Of a stretch of 7,120 bases of DNA, positions 4,131 to 7,120 are shown piece after piece. Source of the stretch: Oscillospiraceae bacterium. GTDB lineage: Bacteria; Bacillota_A; Clostridia; Oscillospirales; Oscillospiraceae. The notes beneath the pieces are model-generated. The model was given only the letters and a program-made list of their open reading frames with translations, made no database searches and was not told where the DNA came from. The position numbers were made by a program, and so were the translations under genes. How positions within the stretch are numbered: the first letter of the stretch is position 1; each line of letters starts with the position of its first letter. The stretch is from assembly GCA_902795095.1 (NCBI GenBank), contig CADBKB010000106.1, forward strand, positions 1 through 7,120, given 5' to 3'.

Positions 4131-7120
4131 ATGAAGAAAATCACCAAATGTCTATCCATTTTGTTGACGGTATGCATGCTTTTCAGTATGCTGCCGGCCA
4201 TGTCTGCAAGCGCTGCCGACTCTGACGAATGGACCCTTGCGACGACGCTGCGCATGGGCAGGCAGTACCTGATCGTGGCGGACGACGCCTATGCCTTGAC
4301 CAACGGGAAGCACGCCAGCGGCCTGAATGCGGCCGCTGTCACGATTGCCGACGGCAAAGTAACCTCTGAGGTCACGGACGCCATGCTGTGGACCATGAAT
4401 CTATCGAACAGTCCCAAGTCTATGGACGGTCAGTATTCCTTCTATTTTGTGGACGGCGCGGGCAACTACTTGCGCAGAAACAACGGAAGCAATGACCAGC
4501 CCATTTTCTCTGAGACAAAGCATCAGACGGAGAGATACGTTTCCTGGGTACTGTATCAGCGTGCGGACGGCTCCTACACCGTCTTCACCCAGAGAAATGC
4601 AAGTAATCAGTATCCCTTCTATCTGCAGGTCAAGAACGGCGGAGAGTATTTTAACTGCTTCGGTCTGCACTACGACAATATGAACAAGGACACCGCCGGC
4701 GCTTCCATCCGCTTCTATGAGAAGAAGGACGACACCGTCTACGAATGGGGCGAGGGGACCTACGAGTGGGTCGAGGACAATGCCAGAGTGCAGGCGCAGA
4801 TCACGTCCACCGGCGAGACGCCTGTCACCGATTTTGCCTTTGCCAGACCGACCGAGCAGGTCGTGACGGAGCCCGACTGCACGACGGCCGGCGAGAAGAG
4901 CCTCGTCGCGGCGTTCCCCGCGCCCTTTGCCACGCAGACCAAGGGCGGCGTTGAGATCCCCGCCCTCGGCCATGACTTCGGCGCATGGGAAAAGACCGAC
5001 GAGCCCACCTGCACCGAGCCCGGCGCGGAAAAGCGCGAGTGCTCCCGCTGCGACGCCTTCGAGACCCGCGAGGTCGCGGCCCTGGGCCATGAATTCGGCG
5101 CCTGGACCACCACCAAGCCCGCCACCACCAAGGCCGCCGGCGAGAAGAAGCGCACATGCACCCGCTGCGACTATGCCGAAACCAAGGCGATTGCCAAGCT
5201 CGAGGCCCTGCCCGAGGAGATCGATTTCAAAAACCCCGCCGAGGCGGACAAGTTTGAGATCGTGAATCAGGACAGCGCCGCCATCGCCGAGGGCGAGGGC
5301 CTGGCCCTGGTCACCACCAAGGACGCCTACGAGCCGGCCGGCAACCAGCTCTCCGGCGCTGCGGCGGTCACGCCGAAGGATCTGGTCCAGATCCCCGTGT
5401 CCGGCGACTGGACCGCCACCCTGGAGGTGGAGTTCAGCAAGAACGGCGCTTCCAACGGCTATTATCAGTTCTTCGGCTTCGTGGCCGCGGAGGGTGACGA
5501 CTATCAGAACATGGCCGGCATCCGCGGCGGCGACCGCGCGCTGCAGAACTTCATCCGCACCGACGGCGCCCTCACTGCCGACACCATCACGAGCCAGCCC
5601 GGCTTCAGCGCGGAGGAGGCCTACTACCTGCGCATCGAGAAGAAGGGCACCACCTACACCTGCTATCGCGGCGCCATCGAGGAACAGGGCGCGGGCGGCG
5701 ATCGCGCCATCCCCGAGGCGACCTATACCGAGATGTTCGCCTATGCCGACACCGGCATCGACGCAGACCGCCTGTACATCGACGCCTACACCGGCATGAC
5801 CGCAAACTATAAGTTCACCCTCAAGTCCCTGGAGATCGACTCGGAGCTGCCCGAGGAGCCTCCGTTTGAGGGCGGCACCATCGACTTCACCAACCCCGCC
5901 GACGCGCCCAAGTACGAGATCGTGAACAAGGATACCGCGGAGCTCGTTGAGGGCGAGGGCATCACCCTGACCCCGACGGCCGACGCCTTTGAGCCCATCG
6001 GCGGCGGCTTTGGCGGCGGCGCTGCCACGCCGTCCGCGCCAAAGGATCTCATCAAGATCCCTGTGGAGGAGGACTGGACCGCAACGCTGAAGGTCGTCTT
6101 TGATCCCAATGACGTCAGCTTCGCCTTCAGCACCTACTTCGCGTTCCTGGCCATGGAGGGCGACGATTATCAGAACATGGCCGGCATCCGCGGCACCAAC
6201 AACGTCTTCCAGGATTACCTGCGCCAGGACGGCACCGTCGCTCCCGCCACCGTGGCGGCTCCCGGCTGGGGCGCACAGGCCACCAGCGGCTTCACCGCTG
6301 CCGGCACCTACTGGCTGCGCATCGACAAGATCGCCGATACCTACGTTGCCTTCTGGTCCGCCGACGGCGAGACCTATACCAAGCTCTTCAGCCTGGACGC
6401 CACCGGCATCGACGCCGACTACATCGTCATCGACGCCTACAAGACCAGCACCTTCAGCTTCGGCGGAGACAACAGCTGGCTGTTCACCCTGAAGAATCTG
6501 GACATCGTGCCCGACGACTGCGAGCATGACTGGGTCGCGGAGATCACCCCGCCCACCTGCACCGAGGGCGGCTACACCACCCTGACCTGCGACGTCTGCG
6601 GCAGATCCCGCGTGACCAACAAGCTCCCCGCTCTGGGCCACACCAAGGATCCCGAATCCGCGGTTGTGACCCCGCCCACCTGCACCGCAGGCGGCTACAC
6701 CACCTACACCTGCTCCGTGTGCGGCGCCGAGATCGTCGAGGACCGCGTCCCGGCCACGGGCCACACCAAGGATCCCGAATCCGCGGTTGTGACCGCGCCC
6801 ACCTGCACCGAGGGCGGCTTCACCACCTACAAGTGCGCCACCTGCGGCGCGGATATCATCGAGGACCGCGTCGACGCCCTGGGCCACGAGTGGACCGAGG
6901 GAGAGGTCATTACCCCCGCCACCGAGACCGGCTTCGGCAAGCAGGAGCTCATCTGCTCGCGCTGCGGCGAGAAGAGCACCAAGACCCTGCTGCCCGCCGA
7001 GTACAAGCTGGGCCCGACCCTGGTCAAGGATCCCGAATCCCCCACCGGTTACACCGCCCACTTCCTGTATGAGAACACGGAAGCCGACCTGGTGAACTTC
7101 AACGGCGACATCAGCCTGCG
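4131..7120 (+). CDS. Large secreted multidomain protein with Cys/His repeats and two DUF1349-like domains (partial)
   Basis: The gene runs off the window: 996 residues are seen and no stop is reached. The start is ATG 4131, with AAGGAGG at 4119-4125 and a 5-nt spacer. Residues 1-28 form a signal peptide (KK, hydrophobic core, ASA cleavage motif), so the protein is exported. Residues 30-235 form a domain with YLIVADDAYALTN (46-58), seen in gut Clostridia surface proteins; its function is unknown to me. Short 'PTCTxxG...CxxC...ALGH' repeats follow at about 245-356 (C250; C294/C304/C307; C343/C346). Two homologous domains of about 207 residues (364-570 and 584-792) share DDYQNMAGIRG and YxLRI/WLRI and resemble concanavalin-like DUF1349 or glycosidase-associated domains, suggesting glycan binding. 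Repeats resume at 797-955 (C810/820/823, C851/861/864, C892/902/905, C942/945). The end, KDPESPTGYTAHFLYEN (966-982), may open an early-set (isoamylase-N-like) domain. The role is probably polysaccharide binding or degradation; no catalytic domain is visible. Confidence 0.85.
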   Translation, partial: MKKITKCLSILLTVCMLFSMLPAMSASAADSDEWTLATTLRMGRQYLIVADDAYALTNGKHASGLNAAAVTIADGKVTSEVTDAMLWTMNLSNSPKSMDGQYSFYFVDGAGNYLRRNNGSNDQPIFSETKHQTERYVSWVLYQRADGSYTVFTQRNASNQYPFYLQVKNGGEYFNCFGLHYDNMNKDTAGASIRFYEKKDDTVYEWGEGTYEWVEDNARVQAQITSTGETPVTDFAFARPTEQVVTEPDCTTAGEKSLVAAFPAPFATQTKGGVEIPALGHDFGAWEKTDEPTCTEPGAEKRECSRCDAFETREVAALGHEFGAWTTTKPATTKAAGEKKRTCTRCDYAETKAIAKLEALPEEIDFKNPAEADKFEIVNQDSAAIAEGEGLALVTTKDAYEPAGNQLSGAAAVTPKDLVQIPVSGDWTATLEVEFSKNGASNGYYQFFGFVAAEGDDYQNMAGIRGGDRALQNFIRTDGALTADTITSQPGFSAEEAYYLRIEKKGTTYTCYRGAIEEQGAGGDRAIPEATYTEMFAYADTGIDADRLYIDAYTGMTANYKFTLKSLEIDSELPEEPPFEGGTIDFTNPADAPKYEIVNKDTAELVEGEGITLTPTADAFEPIGGGFGGGAATPSAPKDLIKIPVEEDWTATLKVVFDPNDVSFAFSTYFAFLAMEGDDYQNMAGIRGTNNVFQDYLRQDGTVAPATVAAPGWGAQATSGFTAAGTYWLRIDKIADTYVAFWSADGETYTKLFSLDATGIDADYIVIDAYKTSTFSFGGDNSWLFTLKNLDIVPDDCEHDWVAEITPPTCTEGGYTTLTCDVCGRSRVTNKLPALGHTKDPESAVVTPPTCTAGGYTTYTCSVCGAEIVEDRVPATGHTKDPESAVVTAPTCTEGGFTTYKCATCGADIIEDRVDALGHEWTEGEVITPATETGFGKQELICSRCGEKSTKTLLPAEYKLGPTLVKDPESPTGYTAHFLYENTEADLVNFNGDISL
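5220..5840 (+). repeat. First copy of the duplicated DUF1349-like domain
   Basis: Residues 364-570 of the secreted protein align along their length with the copy at 5880-6506. Both begin IDFxNPA and share EIVN.D, EGEG, DWTATL, EGDDYQNMAGIRG, ADTGIDAD/DATGIDAD and IDAY. This copy has about a dozen extra residues (EEQGAGGDRAIP) where the second copy has the WSADGETYT turn, and it ends with FTLKSLEID. The DNA shares an identical 27-bp run (5502-5528 with 6168-6194). Confidence 0.8.
5880..6506 (+). repeat. Second copy of the duplicated DUF1349-like domain
   Basis: Residues 584-792 of the secreted protein. This copy is closer to the general family pattern, with YWLRIDKIADTYVAFWSADG and ETYTKLF, typical of concanavalin-like DUF1349 domains. 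It carries a glycine-rich insert GGGFGGG (624-630). It ends with FTLKNLDIV, as the first copy ends with FTLKSLEID. Confidence 0.8.
6635..6880 (+). repeat. Two tandem 123-bp DNA repeats encoding 41-residue Cys/His modules
   Basis: Bases 6635-6757 and 6758-6880 are about 85% identical by eye. The first 37 bases are identical, followed by one mismatch and 15 more matches. Each encodes GHTKDPESAVVT.PTCT.GG.TTY.C..CGA.I.EDRV. A third, more divergent module lies just upstream (6512-6634) with the same 41-residue period, and a shortened one lacking its first Cys lies downstream (6881-6995). Confidence 0.85.

Noticed and set aside
6512..6995. Regular repeats that might suggest a CRISPR array
   Set aside because: The repeats are 123 bp, in frame, and coding, with conserved Cys/Gly/His positions. 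There are no short repeats with unique spacers.
4401..7061. An open frame of 886 codons on the strand opposite the secreted protein gene
   Set aside because: It mirrors the sense gene's C/G-ending codons and encodes low-complexity Gly/Ala/Val/Leu text with no recognisable domain. The sense frame has a signal peptide, conserved repeats and a good ribosome binding site.

Overview
The window looks like chromosomal DNA of a GC-rich Gram-positive anaerobe of the Clostridia, most likely an Oscillospiraceae-type gut bacterium. This is inferred from three things: strong AGGAGG-type ribosome binding sites, a typical Firmicutes signal peptide, and a large secreted protein built of 'PTCTExG...CxxCG...ALGH' repeats and concanavalin-like domains, a style common in that group. 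No rRNA, tRNA, CRISPR array, transposase or phage gene is visible.

Layout. Positions 1-114 hold no gene I can support. Two membrane-anchored SPFH proteins follow on the + strand: hflK (115-1059) and hflC (1056-1994). They overlap by 4 bases and end at a clear intrinsic terminator (2011-2042). Facing them on the - strand is a two-gene set, read right to left: a TetR-family regulator (3336-3911) and a cation diffusion facilitator (CDF) metal exporter (3247 down to 2085). The CDF gene carries a perfect 20-bp tandem duplication near its 3' end (2240-2281). The duplication shifts the frame and stops translation at 2237. The missing C-terminal end is still present, intact, in the other frame down to 2085. 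Removing one 20-bp copy restores a continuous 380-residue CDF protein.

An AT-rich 219-bp divergent intergenic region (3912-4130) holds candidate promoters and two inverted repeats. From 4131 to the window edge runs one large secreted protein gene with no stop in view (996 residues seen). Its order is: signal peptide, a first domain of unknown function, Cys/His repeats, two copies of a concanavalin/DUF1349-like domain, more Cys/His repeats, and the first residues of what may be an immunoglobulin-like early-set domain.

How the genes work together. HflK and HflC normally form a membrane complex that modulates the FtsH protease; ftsH itself is not in the window. The TetR regulator may control itself, the CDF exporter, the divergent secreted protein, or all three; only the arrangement suggests this. 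The most notable points are the 20-bp duplication that breaks the CDF gene, the repeat architecture of the secreted protein, and the change in codon use within its gene. I see no convincing sign of a wholly new multi-gene system.
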